A stretch of 64,000 bases of DNA, taken from positions 186,001 through 250,000 of the forward strand of contig NZ_NOIG01000009.1 in NCBI RefSeq assembly GCF_002245625.1. The letters are read 5' to 3'. This document shows positions 43,379 through 52,352 of the stretch, in pieces (position 1 is the stretch's first letter; the number at the start of each line of letters is the position of its first letter). This DNA is from Acidovorax kalamii. GTDB taxonomy: Bacteria > Pseudomonadota > Gammaproteobacteria > Burkholderiales > Burkholderiaceae_C. The notes beneath the pieces are model-generated. The model was not told the origin of the DNA. It saw only the letters and a list, made by a program, of their open reading frames with translations, and searched no databases. The position numbers were made by a program, and so were the translations under genes.

Positions 43379-44263
43379 ATGAAAACCACCTTTGACTGGA
43401 GCCTGGTGCAGTCCTTCCTGGCCGCGCTGGACCAGGGCAGCCTGCTGGGCGCGGCGCGTGTTCTCAACGCCAGCCAGCCCACCATCGGCCGCCACATTGC
43501 CGAGCTGGAGTCGCAACTGGGTGCGGTGCTGTTCGAGCGCACGGGGCGCGGCCTGCTGCCCACCGCCACCGCGCTGCGGCTGGCCGAATCGGCCCGCGCC
43601 ATGGAGACCGGAGCGCACCAGCTGGCGCGCAGCGTGTCGGGCGCCGAAGCGGAGGTGAGCGGCACGGTGCGTATCACCGCCAGCCAGCCCGTGGCCTGCG
43701 TGCTGCTGCCCCCCGTGCTGGCCCGCATGCGCCAGGTGCTGCCCGAGGTGCAGGTGGAGCTGGTGGCCAGCAACCAGGTCACCAACCTGCTGCGGCGCGA
43801 GGCCGACATCGCCCTGCGCATGGTGCGCCCCGACCAGGCCAGCCTGGTGGCCAAACGCATTGGCGCCGTGACGCTGGGCGCCTACGCCCACCGCGACTAC
43901 CTGCGCCGCAAGGGCACGCCCCAGCAGCCGCCCGACCTGCTGCAGCATGAGCTGGTGGGCAACGACCGGCACGAGGACATCGTGCAAGGCTTTGCCGCCA
44001 TGGGCTATCCCGTGGAGCGCGAGCAGTTCGCGTTTCGCACCGACGACCTCATGGCCTACTGGGAGGCGGTGCGCGCAGGCCTGGGCATCGGGTTTGTGGG
44101 CCACTACATGGCCCGCACCGACACCAACGTGGTGGCCGTGCTGCCGCAGCTGCCACTGCCCGAGCTGCCCATCTGGCTCACGGTGCACCGCGAGATCCGC
44201 ACCAGCCGCAGGATTCGCGCGGTGTATGACTTTCTGGCGGCCGAGGTGCCGGGGGTGTTGTGA
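43379..44263 (+). CDS. LysR-family transcriptional regulator
   Basis: 294 aa. Helix-turn-helix: VQSFLAALDQGSLLGAARVL, ASQPTIGRHIAELESQLGAV. The effector-binding domain includes GTVRITASQPVACVLLPPVL and RREADIALRMVRPDQASLV, features of the small-LysR group that includes AaeR-like regulators. ATG 43379 gives a standard N-terminus. It is divergent from the Rossmann-fold reductase and Acg-type gene. Confidence 0.92.
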   Translation: MKTTFDWSLVQSFLAALDQGSLLGAARVLNASQPTIGRHIAELESQLGAVLFERTGRGLLPTATALRLAESARAMETGAHQLARSVSGAEAEVSGTVRITASQPVACVLLPPVLARMRQVLPEVQVELVASNQVTNLLRREADIALRMVRPDQASLVAKRIGAVTLGAYAHRDYLRRKGTPQQPPDLLQHELVGNDRHEDIVQGFAAMGYPVEREQFAFRTDDLMAYWEAVRAGLGIGFVGHYMARTDTNVVAVLPQLPLPELPIWLTVHREIRTSRRIRAVYDFLAAEVPGVL

Positions 44264-44330
44264 GCCCGAGCAGCAGACCGCCCGGCTGCTAGCATCCCAG
44301 TCCCTTCGTCCAATGCGCCCAAGGAGCCCC

Positions 44331-46028
44331 ATGCGCCCGGTGAGCCCCCCCTTCCTCCCCCTCTTGCGCACCCCGCTTGCCCTGCTGCAGGCGCTGGGCA
44401 TGGCGAGCCTTGCGGGCCTGGCCGCTCTGCCCGCCGCTGTCCACGCCCAGGACAGCTCCCGCATCGCCCGCGTCACCGTCTACCCCGGCAGCGCCACGGT
44501 GGAGCGCGTGGCCAAGGTGGCTGCGGGCGCGCGCAGCCTCACGCTGGCCTGCCTGCCCGCGTCGCTGGATGTGCAAAGCCTGCAGATCAACGCCGACCCC
44601 GCCGTGCGCGTGGGCGAGTTCAATGTGCTCACCGAGGACCGCGATGTGGCGGCAGGCTGTGCGAGCCCGCTGGACGGCCGCATCCGCGAGCTGGAGGACC
44701 AGATTGCCGGGGTAAAGGCCGAGGCTTCGGCCCTGCAGCTGGTGGATGGCTATCTGCGCAGCGTGGCCCAAGCCGGCGCGGGCCCGGAGGCGGCAGCGCC
44801 TGCCAACACCGCACCCCGTGCCGCCACGCCAACGCCTGCACAGATCACCGCCACCGCCGAGGTGCTGCGCAAGTCGGGCCAGGACAGCTTTGCGCGCGCG
44901 CACCAGCTCCAGCGCAAGCAGGAGGCGCTGGAGCTGGCCCTCAAACCCCTGGTGGCCGAGCGCGACCGCGTGGCCAGCCAGCGCGCGCGGGTGGTGTCGG
45001 TCACCATCAACCTGGCCGCCGAGCGCGAGGCCGAGTTGCGCCTGTCCTACCAGGTGCGCGGCCCCGGCTGGCAACCCAGCTACCGCGCCACGCTGGACGC
45101 GACCAAGGCCACGGTGCTGATCGAGCGCCAGGCGCTGGTGGCGCAGAACAGTGGCGAGGACTGGGGCGGCGTGCAGCTGACCCTTTCCACCGGCCAGCCG
45201 GGCCGCGCCACCCAGGGCCAGTTGCCGCGCCCCTGGTGGCTGAACGTGGCGCCACCACCGCAAGGCGCGGGCGCACAGGCAGCCGCCGTGGCGATGGCGC
45301 CCGCGCCAGCGCCTGCCATGGCGCCGCTGTCCCGGTCCCGCAATGCCGCCGAGGAAGCCATGCCCACGTTTGACGTGAGCGCCCTCGACAAAGGGTTTGC
45401 CACCGAGTTCGCCGTGCCCCAGCGCATCACCGTGCCATCGAGCGGCCAGCGGGTGACGCTGGCGCTGGGCAGCCACACGGCGCCTGCCACATTGCTCACG
45501 CGCACGGCACCGGCCGTTGAAGACGTGGCCTATCTGGTCGCGCAGATTGCCCAGCCGCCCGGCGTGTGGCCTGCGGGCGCGGCGGGCCTGTACCGCGACG
45601 GCGCTTTTGTGGGCAATGGCCGCATCGACTTTGGCGCGCCCAGCGCGGGCGCCCCGGCGGGCAGCACCAGCCTGTCATTTGGCCGCGATGAGCTGGTAAC
45701 GGTGCGGGCCGAGCCCGAGCAGGACGTGACGGGCAGCAGCGGTTTTGTCGGCTCGCGCGTGGAACGCAAGACACGCCGCGCCTACAGCGTGGAAAACCGT
45801 CACAAGACCGGCATCACGCTGCAGGTGCTGCATGCAGCGCCGGTGTCGCGCAACGAGAAGATCGAGGTGGAGTCGCGCTACCAGCCGCAGCCCACCGACC
45901 TGGCCTGGAACCGCTCTGCGGGCACCATTGCCTGGCAGCAGCCTGTGGCCGCAGGGGCCACGGCGCAGTTCAGTGCAGAGCACACCGTCCGCTACCCCAA
46001 GGACATCGAGCTGCTGGAAAGAAGATGA
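44331..46028 (+). CDS. MuiA-like protein (DUF4139), secreted
   Basis: 565 aa. A signal peptide with a long n-region ends near LPAAVHAQD. An N-terminal DUF4140 part (RIARVTVYPGSATVERVAKV) is followed by a coiled coil (about 115-220) and a DUF4139 C-terminal half with LSYQVRGPGWQPSYRATLD and SKNSGEDW-like LVAQNSGEDWGGVQLTLSTG. 'Mucoidy inhibitor A' is the family name; its function is unknown. AAGGAG at 44321 supports ATG 44331 over 44313. A GC-rich repeat begins at its stop codon. Confidence 0.85.
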   Translation: MRPVSPPFLPLLRTPLALLQALGMASLAGLAALPAAVHAQDSSRIARVTVYPGSATVERVAKVAAGARSLTLACLPASLDVQSLQINADPAVRVGEFNVLTEDRDVAAGCASPLDGRIRELEDQIAGVKAEASALQLVDGYLRSVAQAGAGPEAAAPANTAPRAATPTPAQITATAEVLRKSGQDSFARAHQLQRKQEALELALKPLVAERDRVASQRARVVSVTINLAAEREAELRLSYQVRGPGWQPSYRATLDATKATVLIERQALVAQNSGEDWGGVQLTLSTGQPGRATQGQLPRPWWLNVAPPPQGAGAQAAAVAMAPAPAPAMAPLSRSRNAAEEAMPTFDVSALDKGFATEFAVPQRITVPSSGQRVTLALGSHTAPATLLTRTAPAVEDVAYLVAQIAQPPGVWPAGAAGLYRDGAFVGNGRIDFGAPSAGAPAGSTSLSFGRDELVTVRAEPEQDVTGSSGFVGSRVERKTRRAYSVENRHKTGITLQVLHAAPVSRNEKIEVESRYQPQPTDLAWNRSAGTIAWQQPVAAGATAQFSAEHTVRYPKDIELLERR

Positions 46029-46125
46029 AACACCCCCTGAGGCGCTTCGCGCCTTCACCCCTCTCTCGCTGCGCGGGAGAGGGACGCACCCCGTGGCCTG
46101 GCAGAGCCAGTTCCATGGGTGCACT
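46026..46125 (+). repeat. GC-rich stop-codon-anchored repeat, copy 4 (shortened)
   Basis: Begins with the MuiA-like gene's TGA: TGAAACACCCCCTGAGGCGC, CGCGCCTTCACCCCTCTCTC, GCTGCGCGGGAGAGGGACGC, then ACCCCGTGG and a GCCAGTTCCAT end. The central GGTGCGG-GGCGGCCCTTG block is missing. It marks the right edge of the block between thiL and pgpA. Confidence 0.7.
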
Positions 46126-46174
46126 CGCCTTGCATGCGCCAGTTGCATAGACTGCGGCGCAGCCGACCACTGAC

Positions 46175-46702
46175 ATGACTCCACTTTCGCCTTCAGACGC
46201 CCCATCTGCCCCCCGCCGCCCCACCGTGGCCTTCCTGCTGGGCCACCCAGCCCATTTCATCGCCCTGGGCTTTGGTGCGGGGCTGTCGCGCAAAGCGCCG
46301 GGCACGGTGGGCACGCTGTGGGCCTGGCTGGCCTACCTGGTGCTGCAGCAGTGGCTGTCGCCGCAACACTTGGGCTGGCTGATTGCCGCCAGCACTCTGG
46401 TGGGCTGGTGGGCCTGCACCATCACCGCACGCCACATGGCGGTGGCCGACCCGGGCAGCATCGTGTGGGACGAGGTGGTGGCCTTCTGGCTGGTGCTGTG
46501 GCTGGCCATGCCCATGGGCTTTTGGGGCCAGTTCGTGGCCTTTGCACTGTTCCGCTTTTTTGACGCCGCCAAGCCCGGCCCCGTGGGCTGGGCCGACAGC
46601 CTGTTCAAGGGCTTTGGCTGGCGCGGCGGCTGGGGTATCTTGTGGGACGACTTTGTGGCAGCCTTCTGTACCCTGCTGGTCATTGCAGTGTGGAGGTTTT
46701 GA
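46175..46702 (+). CDS. pgpA: Phosphatidylglycerophosphatase A
   Basis: 175 aa inner-membrane enzyme that dephosphorylates phosphatidylglycerol-phosphate. Four hydrophobic stretches; diagnostic FGAGLSRKAPGTVGTLWAW, IVWDEVVAFWLVLW, FFDAAKPGPVGWAD and GWGILWDDFVAAF (acidic residues for metal). In many proteobacteria it follows thiL; here thiL is 9.4 kb upstream. Its stop overlaps the pncC start by one base (TGATG). Confidence 0.95.
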   Translation: MTPLSPSDAPSAPRRPTVAFLLGHPAHFIALGFGAGLSRKAPGTVGTLWAWLAYLVLQQWLSPQHLGWLIAASTLVGWWACTITARHMAVADPGSIVWDEVVAFWLVLWLAMPMGFWGQFVAFALFRFFDAAKPGPVGWADSLFKGFGWRGGWGILWDDFVAAFCTLLVIAVWRF

Positions 46703-47229
46703 TGACAACCGTAACGCTATCAAATGCAGAGCTACTAGCGCTGGATACATCCGCGCTAGAGGCCAATTTGACCCAGATTTCTCTGGAACTGATCAAACAC
46801 CGGCACCTGCTGGCCACCGCCGAAAGCTGCACGGGCGGCATGATCGCGGCGGCCTGCACCGAGCTCGCGGGCGCGAGCGACTGGTTTGAGCGCGGCTTTG
46901 TCACCTACTCCAACGCCGCCAAGACCGAGATGCTGGGCGTGCCCGCCGCGCTCATCGAGCAAGAAGGCGCCGTGAGCGAGGCCGTGGCCCGCGCCATGGC
47001 CGACGGAGCGCTGACCCACTCCCAGGCCCATGTCAGCCTGGCCGTGACCGGCGTGGCCGGCCCCACGGGCGGCAGCGACGCCAAGCCCGTGGGCACCGTG
47101 TGGTTTGCCTGGTGCGTGGGCGGCGAAACCCACAGCGAGATGCAGCACTTCCCAGGCGACCGCGCCGCCATCCGTGCCGCCACGCTGCGCTATGCGCTGC
47201 AGCGGCTGCTCGGCCACCTGCTCGCCTGA
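46702..47229 (+). CDS. pncC: Nicotinamide-nucleotide amidohydrolase (CinA C-terminal type)
   Basis: 175 aa. Deamidates NMN to nicotinate mononucleotide in NAD recycling. Signature LLATAESCTGGMIAAACTEL, then GASDWFERGFVTYSNAAKTE, VSEAVARAMADGAL and LAVTGVAGPTGGSDAKPVGTV. Residues 5-24 (TLSNAELLALDTSALEANLT) come from a dispersed ~58-bp repeat and precede the conserved domain, so they extend the N-terminus. Coupled to pgpA by a TGATG overlap. Confidence 0.95.
   Translation: MTTVTLSNAELLALDTSALEANLTQISLELIKHRHLLATAESCTGGMIAAACTELAGASDWFERGFVTYSNAAKTEMLGVPAALIEQEGAVSEAVARAMADGALTHSQAHVSLAVTGVAGPTGGSDAKPVGTVWFAWCVGGETHSEMQHFPGDRAAIRAATLRYALQRLLGHLLA
46716..46773 (+). repeat. Dispersed ~58-bp repeat, copy 5 (inside pncC)
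   Basis: GCTATCAAATGCAGAGCTAC, a 26-base left part ending TAGCGC, then 32 bases ending GCTAGAGGCCAATTTGACC. It is read in a different codon phase than the thiL and rlmL-like copies. It supplies most of the N-terminal extension of pncC. Confidence 0.82.
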
Positions 47230-47329
47230 TTCCGTCTCCAAATCATCCGTGTCGTTGTTGCTTCGCCTTGCCGTGCTACAGCACTGTCTGCGGCTTCGCG
47301 CCTAGACACGAATGATTTGGAAACGGAAT
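47229..47329. repeat. 101-bp element with 25-bp terminal inverted repeats
   Basis: Left arm 47229-47253 (ATTCCGTCTCCAAATCATCC followed by GTGTC) and right arm 47305-47329 (inverted; GACACGAATGATTTGGAAAC followed by GGAAT) match at 23 of 25 positions. Inside is a palindrome GTGCTACAGCAC between GCTTCGCC and GGCTTCGC. The first base is the A of the pncC stop codon. It carries no reading frame of its own. Shape and arms resemble a miniature inverted-repeat element or a large cruciform terminator. Confidence 0.75.
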
Positions 47330-47398
47330 GAGCCCGGTGGAGGCGCCAACGCGGCGCGACACTCCATCCGGCCCACCTCTCCCTCACCTCCTCATCGC

Positions 47399-48310
47399 AT
47401 GACGACTGCATCCCCCTGGTTTGAAGGCTTCACCCCCCACCGCATCGCCACCACGGGCGCCGAGATTTTTGTGCGGACCGGCGGCACCGTGGGCGCACCG
47501 CCGCTGCTCCTGCTGCACGGCTTTCCGCAAACCCACGCCCTCTGGCACCGCGCGGCGCTGCAGCTGGCGCGCGACTACTTTCTCGTGCTGCCCGACCTGC
47601 GCGGCTACGGCGACTCGTCCCACGCGCCCGGCCTGCCCGACCACGGCAACTACAGCAAGCGCGCAATGGCCCAAGACATGGCCGAGGTCATGACCGCGCT
47701 GGGCCACGACAGCTTCTACCTCTGCGGCCACGACCGGGGTGGCCGCGTGGCGCACCGCCTGGCGCTGGACCACGCCCCGCGCGTAAAGCGGTTGTGCCTG
47801 ATCGACATCGCCCCCACGCTCGACATGTACGCCCGTACCGACATGGACTTTGCGCGCGCCTACTACCACTGGTTCCACCTGATCCAGCCCGCGCCGCTGC
47901 CCGAGACCATGATCGGCGGCAACGCGCTCGCCTACCTGCACGCCAAACTGGGCGGCTGGGGCAGCGCAGGCCTGGCCCACATCGAGCCCCCGGCGCTGGC
48001 CGACTACGAACGCTGCTTCTGCACACCCGAGGCCATCCACACCGCCTGCGAGGACTACCGCGCCAGTGCCGGCATCGACCTGGACCACGACCGCGCAAGC
48101 CGCGCGCGCGGCGACAAGATTGCCTGCGATACCCTGGTGATCTGGGGCGAACACGGCGTGGTACACCGGCTGTTTGACCCAATGGCGCTGTGGCAGGCGC
48201 AGTGCGCGGGGGTGGTGAGTGGGCAGGCGGTGCCAGCAGGGCATTTCATCCCGGAGCAGTTGCCTGGCGAGACGGCCGATGCGCTGCGCGGCTTTATGCG
48301 CGAAGGGTAA
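47399..48310 (+). CDS. Alpha/beta hydrolase, fluoroacetate-dehalogenase-like
   Basis: 303 aa. Nucleophile elbow CGHDRGGRVAHRLALDHAPR with Asp in place of Ser and the Arg pair that binds carboxylate; oxyanion block LLLHGFPQTHALWHR; YYHWFHLIQPAPLPE supplies the His-Trp halide-binding pair of fluoroacetate dehalogenase. The C-terminal catalytic His is in VPAGHFIPEQLPGE. It should hydrolyse haloacetates, though related epoxide hydrolases share much of this. It follows the inverted-repeat element. Confidence 0.87.
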   Translation: MTTASPWFEGFTPHRIATTGAEIFVRTGGTVGAPPLLLLHGFPQTHALWHRAALQLARDYFLVLPDLRGYGDSSHAPGLPDHGNYSKRAMAQDMAEVMTALGHDSFYLCGHDRGGRVAHRLALDHAPRVKRLCLIDIAPTLDMYARTDMDFARAYYHWFHLIQPAPLPETMIGGNALAYLHAKLGGWGSAGLAHIEPPALADYERCFCTPEAIHTACEDYRASAGIDLDHDRASRARGDKIACDTLVIWGEHGVVHRLFDPMALWQAQCAGVVSGQAVPAGHFIPEQLPGETADALRGFMREG

Positions 48311-48359
48311 CCGGCACCGCGCTGAGACCGGGTGTGCCGTACCGGCGCAGCGCCGCCCA

Positions 48360-48740
48360 TCAAACAACGCGGCGGGATCTCGCCTGCGCAGCCACGGCCA
48401 CCCCTAAAGCCTCATGGCCGGGCTGGTCCCCCAAGATCACCAATTTCGGAGCTTGACCGTCGGGACCAAACGGCGTGCCCACCACAACGTGGCCATCCCG
48501 CCTGAAGACAACCGCAATATCAGCGGAGCAAAAAGCAGACGGCACCGAATCACCACTCAGTCCTTGCCAGCCCAGCTGCTGGGGATGCTTCACTTTCAAA
48601 GCATCCAGCACATGGCGGCCCAAGGTTTTCATATCGATGCCGCCCCTCAACGGGAGCATCGTCTGGTCGCACCGCCGCCAGATCAGCCAGGACTGATCGG
48701 ACTCCTCCAGATAGACATCAACAACATATTGGGGATTCAT
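48360..48740 (-). CDS. Hypothetical protein, no recognised domain
   Basis: 126 aa. Starts MNPQYVVDVYLEESDQSWLI and contains SAFCSADIAVVFRRDGHVVV and PKLVILGDQPGHEALG. The composition looks protein-like, and the stretch is less GC-rich than its neighbours. No ribosome-binding site is evident. The opposite strand is open for 110 codons but gives an unlikely His/Gln-rich product. It may be a recently gained or relic gene. Confidence 0.5.
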   Translation of the reverse strand: MNPQYVVDVYLEESDQSWLIWRRCDQTMLPLRGGIDMKTLGRHVLDALKVKHPQQLGWQGLSGDSVPSAFCSADIAVVFRRDGHVVVGTPFGPDGQAPKLVILGDQPGHEALGVAVAAQARSRRVV

Positions 48741-48896
48741 GCGTGAAGAGCGCTACGGCAGATGGTTACAGCGGCCATTGTCGCCACCTCGCGCGCATCC
48801 AAAGCGGGTGGTGTGGAGTGCGATGCCGATGTGGCACCGATTGCAGTCCCTTCCCCACCACCCCGGTGTAGCATGGACGCCCCGAGGAGGAAACCC

Positions 48897-49388
48897 ATGC
48901 ATCCGAACGCCCAGACCCTGCAGCGCTTCTACACCGCCTTCGCCCAGCTTGACCACGCCACCATGGCGGCCTGCTACGCCCCCCATGCCACGTTTGACGA
49001 CGAGGCGTTTTCGCTCAAGGGCCGGGACGAAGTGGGGGGCATGTGGCGCATGCTGTGCACCGCCACAAAGAAGCCCGGCGCCGCCGAGCACTGGAAGCTG
49101 GAATTCAGCGGCATTGAAGCCGACGCCACAGGCGGAAAGGCGCACTGGGAAGCGCACTACCTCTTCAGCGCCACCGGGCGCCAGGTGCACAACATCATCG
49201 ACGGCACGTTCACCTTCACGCCCGACGGGCTGATTGCCACGCACCGCGACCGCTTCAACTTCTGGCGCTGGTCCCGCCAGGCGCTGGGCCTGCCGGGTGT
49301 GTTGCTGGGCTGGTCGCCCTCGCTCAAGCGCAAGGTGCGCAGCACGGCGGCGGGGAACCTGAAGAGGTTCTTGGCGCAGGGCGGCTAA
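48897..49388 (+). CDS. SnoaL/NTF2-like protein
   Basis: 163 aa. GAGGAGG at 48884-48890 and ATG 48897. The NTF2-like pattern is clear: QTLQRFYTAFAQLDHATMAA, YAPHATFDDEAFSLKGRDEV, HWEAHYLFSATGRQVHNIID and FTFTPDGLIATHRDRFNFW. About 30 C-terminal residues (WRWSRQALGLPGVLLGWSPS, then a Lys/Arg-rich end) are an extension typical of a DUF4440-like subgroup. Function unknown; possible isomerase or binding role. Confidence 0.87.
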   Translation: MHPNAQTLQRFYTAFAQLDHATMAACYAPHATFDDEAFSLKGRDEVGGMWRMLCTATKKPGAAEHWKLEFSGIEADATGGKAHWEAHYLFSATGRQVHNIIDGTFTFTPDGLIATHRDRFNFWRWSRQALGLPGVLLGWSPSLKRKVRSTAAGNLKRFLAQGG

Positions 49389-49464
49389 AGGGCCGGACGG
49401 CCTGCGCCCGGGCCCGCCGATACGGGCGCTCGGCCCGGCCTGTTGCGGCAGGGCCAGATATGAA

Positions 49465-49520
49465 CAAAAACAGGCCCTACCGCGCGCCCACCAAGCGGAT
49501 TTAGCTATTTAATTTATAGC
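49465..49520 (-). repeat. Dispersed ~58-bp repeat, copy 6 (intergenic)
   Basis: Minus-strand reading begins GCTATAAATTAAATAGCTAA, has its left 26 bases end in CCGC, then GGGCGCGCGGTAGGGCCTG and TTTTTG. It is nearest to copy 1 (3325). It lies in the 149-base gap between the SnoaL-like gene and the convergent SEC-C gene, where it may end transcription from either side. Confidence 0.72.
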
Positions 49521-49537
49521 AAACCACCTTGAAGGGC

Positions 49538-50392
<855 letters not shown>

Positions 50393-50431
50393 GGGAGGGC
50401 TCCGGTCGTCAAGGGAGAAAGCGGGGGCGGC

Positions 50432-50444
50432 AAAACAATGTTTT
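50432..50444. promoter_or_regulatory. AT-rich palindrome between SEC-C gene and FMN protein
   Basis: AAAACA-A-TGTTTT, a perfect 13-base inverted repeat, 40 bases from the SEC-C start and 166 from the FMN-protein start. It lies in a 217-base divergent gap that otherwise shows nothing. It could be an operator; it is too short to claim more. Confidence 0.3.
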
Positions 50445-50609
50445 ACTTTTATGATGCGCAGGCCTTGTGCCGTGGCGCGGGCCACGGCGGCCAGGGGTGG
50501 TGGCGGGGCAGAAAAAAGCGCCGTTCGCCATCCGGCAACCCCACAAAAAGGCGGCCAGTGTAGCCCCTGCGCCCTCCGCTCGCGCCACCGCCCCCAACCA
50601 GGACGCCCC

Positions 50610-52352
50610 ATGATCCACCAGCTCAACTCCCTCTACCCGGTGCGCTACACGGCCTTTGCGCTGTGCGTGTTCGGGCTGCTGCTGTCGCTGTTTGCGCTGG
50701 TGGCCTTTGGCGTGGGCCTGCCCGTGGTACTGGTGTTTGCGGCGCTGGTGGCGCTGGGTGTGTACGACCTGCAGCAGACGCGCCACGCCATCCTGCGCAA
50801 CTACCCGGTCATCGGCCACATCCGCTTCATGCTCGAATATGTGCGGCCCGAGGTGCGCCAGTATTTCATCGAGAGCGACAGCGAGGCCGCGCCGTTCTCG
50901 CGCGCGCAGCGCTCGCTGGTCTACCAGCGCGCCAAGGGCGACCCGGACAACCGCCCCTTCGGCACGCACCTGGACGTGGGCGCGCATGGCTATGAATGGG
51001 TGAACCACTCGCTCGCGCCCACGCAGCTGCCATCGCACGACTTTCGCGTGTGGATCGGCGGCAACCCTGATGCGCCGTCGCAGTCCGTGGCGCCTTGCAC
51101 GCAGCCCTACCACGCGAGCGTGTTCAACATCTCGGCCATGAGCTTTGGCGCACTGTCGGCCAACGCCATCCTGGCGCTCAACCAGGGGGCCCAAAAGGGC
51201 GGCTTTGCACACGACACGGGCGAGGGCAGCATCAGCCAGCACCACCGCGTGCATGGCGGCGACCTGATCTGGGAGATCGGCTCGGGCTACTTTGGCTGCC
51301 GCAACCCCGATGGCTCGTTCAGCGAAGAGCGTTTTGCGGCCAACGCCACCGACCCGCAGGTCAAGATGATCGAGCTGAAGCTCAGCCAGGGCGCCAAGCC
51401 GGGCCACGGCGGCGTGCTGCCCGGTGCCAAGGTCACGGCCGAGATCGCGGCCGCACGCGGCGTGAAGGAAGGCGAAGCCTGCATCTCGCCCGCCAGCCAC
51501 AGCGCCTTCCGCACGCCGGTCGAGATGATGCAGTTCATCGCCAAACTGCGCACGCTTTCGGGCGGCAAGCCCACGGGCTTCAAGTTCTGCCTGGGCCACC
51601 CGTGGGAGTGGTTTGCCATCGTCAAGGCCATGCTGGTCACCGGCATCACGCCCGACTTCATCGTGGTCGATGGCGCCGAAGGTGGCACGGGCGCAGCGCC
51701 CGTGGAGTTCAGCGACCACGTGGGTGCGCCACTGCAAGAGGGCCTGCTCTTGGTGCACAACACGCTGGTGGGCGTGAACCTGCGCGACCGCGTGCGCATT
51801 GGCTGCGCGGGCAAGGTCGTCAGCGCTTTCGACATCGCGCGCATGATGGCGCTGGGGGCCGACTGGTGCAACGCGGGGCGCGGCTTCATGATGGCGCTGG
51901 GCTGCATCCAGGCGCAAAGCTGCCACACCGGCCACTGCCCCACCGGCGTGACCACACAAGACCCGCTGCGCCAGCAGGCCCTGGTGGTGCCCGACAAGGC
52001 CACGCGCGTGGCGCAGTTTCACCGCAGCACCCTGCACGCGCTGCAGGAGCTGGTGCAGGCCGCCGGGCTGCACCACCCCAAGGACATCACGGCCCACCAC
52101 ATCGTGCGCCGCATCACCGACACCGAGGTGCGCCTGCTGTCCAACCTCATCACCCGCATGTTGCCCGGCGCGCTGCTGGGCCCGCTCGATGCGCAGCACA
52201 ACGTGTTCCGCCTGTACTGGCCGCTGGCCAATGCCCACAGTTTTCAGGCCAGCGAGCCTGCGCTGGAACCCTCCATCCCCCACCATGTCGAGCTGGTGCA
52301 TGCTGCAGCCGTGGGCACCGCAGCGGCGGTGGCGGGGGACGCTGCTGTATGA
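50610..52352 (+). CDS. Membrane-anchored FMN-binding glutamate-synthase-like protein
   Basis: 580 aa. Two membrane segments lie at the N-terminus (about 14-52). The remainder is a glutamate-synthase alpha-like FMN barrel: [78 protein letters not shown] and [20 protein letters not shown], the last with Cys for an iron-sulfur cluster. The glutaminase half is absent, so the true acceptor and product are unknown. It overlaps the kinase-like gene by 4 bases. Confidence 0.9.
   Translation: MIHQLNSLYPVRYTAFALCVFGLLLSLFALVAFGVGLPVVLVFAALVALGVYDLQQTRHAILRNYPVIGHIRFMLEYVRPEVRQYFIESDSEAAPFSRAQRSLVYQRAKGDPDNRPFGTHLDVGAHGYEWVNHSLAPTQLPSHDFRVWIGGNPDAPSQSVAPCTQPYHASVFNISAMSFGALSANAILALNQGAQKGGFAHDTGEGSISQHHRVHGGDLIWEIGSGYFGCRNPDGSFSEERFAANATDPQVKMIELKLSQGAKPGHGGVLPGAKVTAEIAAARGVKEGEACISPASHSAFRTPVEMMQFIAKLRTLSGGKPTGFKFCLGHPWEWFAIVKAMLVTGITPDFIVVDGAEGGTGAAPVEFSDHVGAPLQEGLLLVHNTLVGVNLRDRVRIGCAGKVVSAFDIARMMALGADWCNAGRGFMMALGCIQAQSCHTGHCPTGVTTQDPLRQQALVVPDKATRVAQFHRSTLHALQELVQAAGLHHPKDITAHHIVRRITDTEVRLLSNLITRMLPGALLGPLDAQHNVFRLYWPLANAHSFQASEPALEPSIPHHVELVHAAAVGTAAAVAGDAAV

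Noticed and set aside
48414..48746. 110-codon plus-strand frame opposite the unknown gene
   Set aside because: Its product is rich in His, Gln and Arg without pattern, whereas the minus-strand frame reads like a folded protein.
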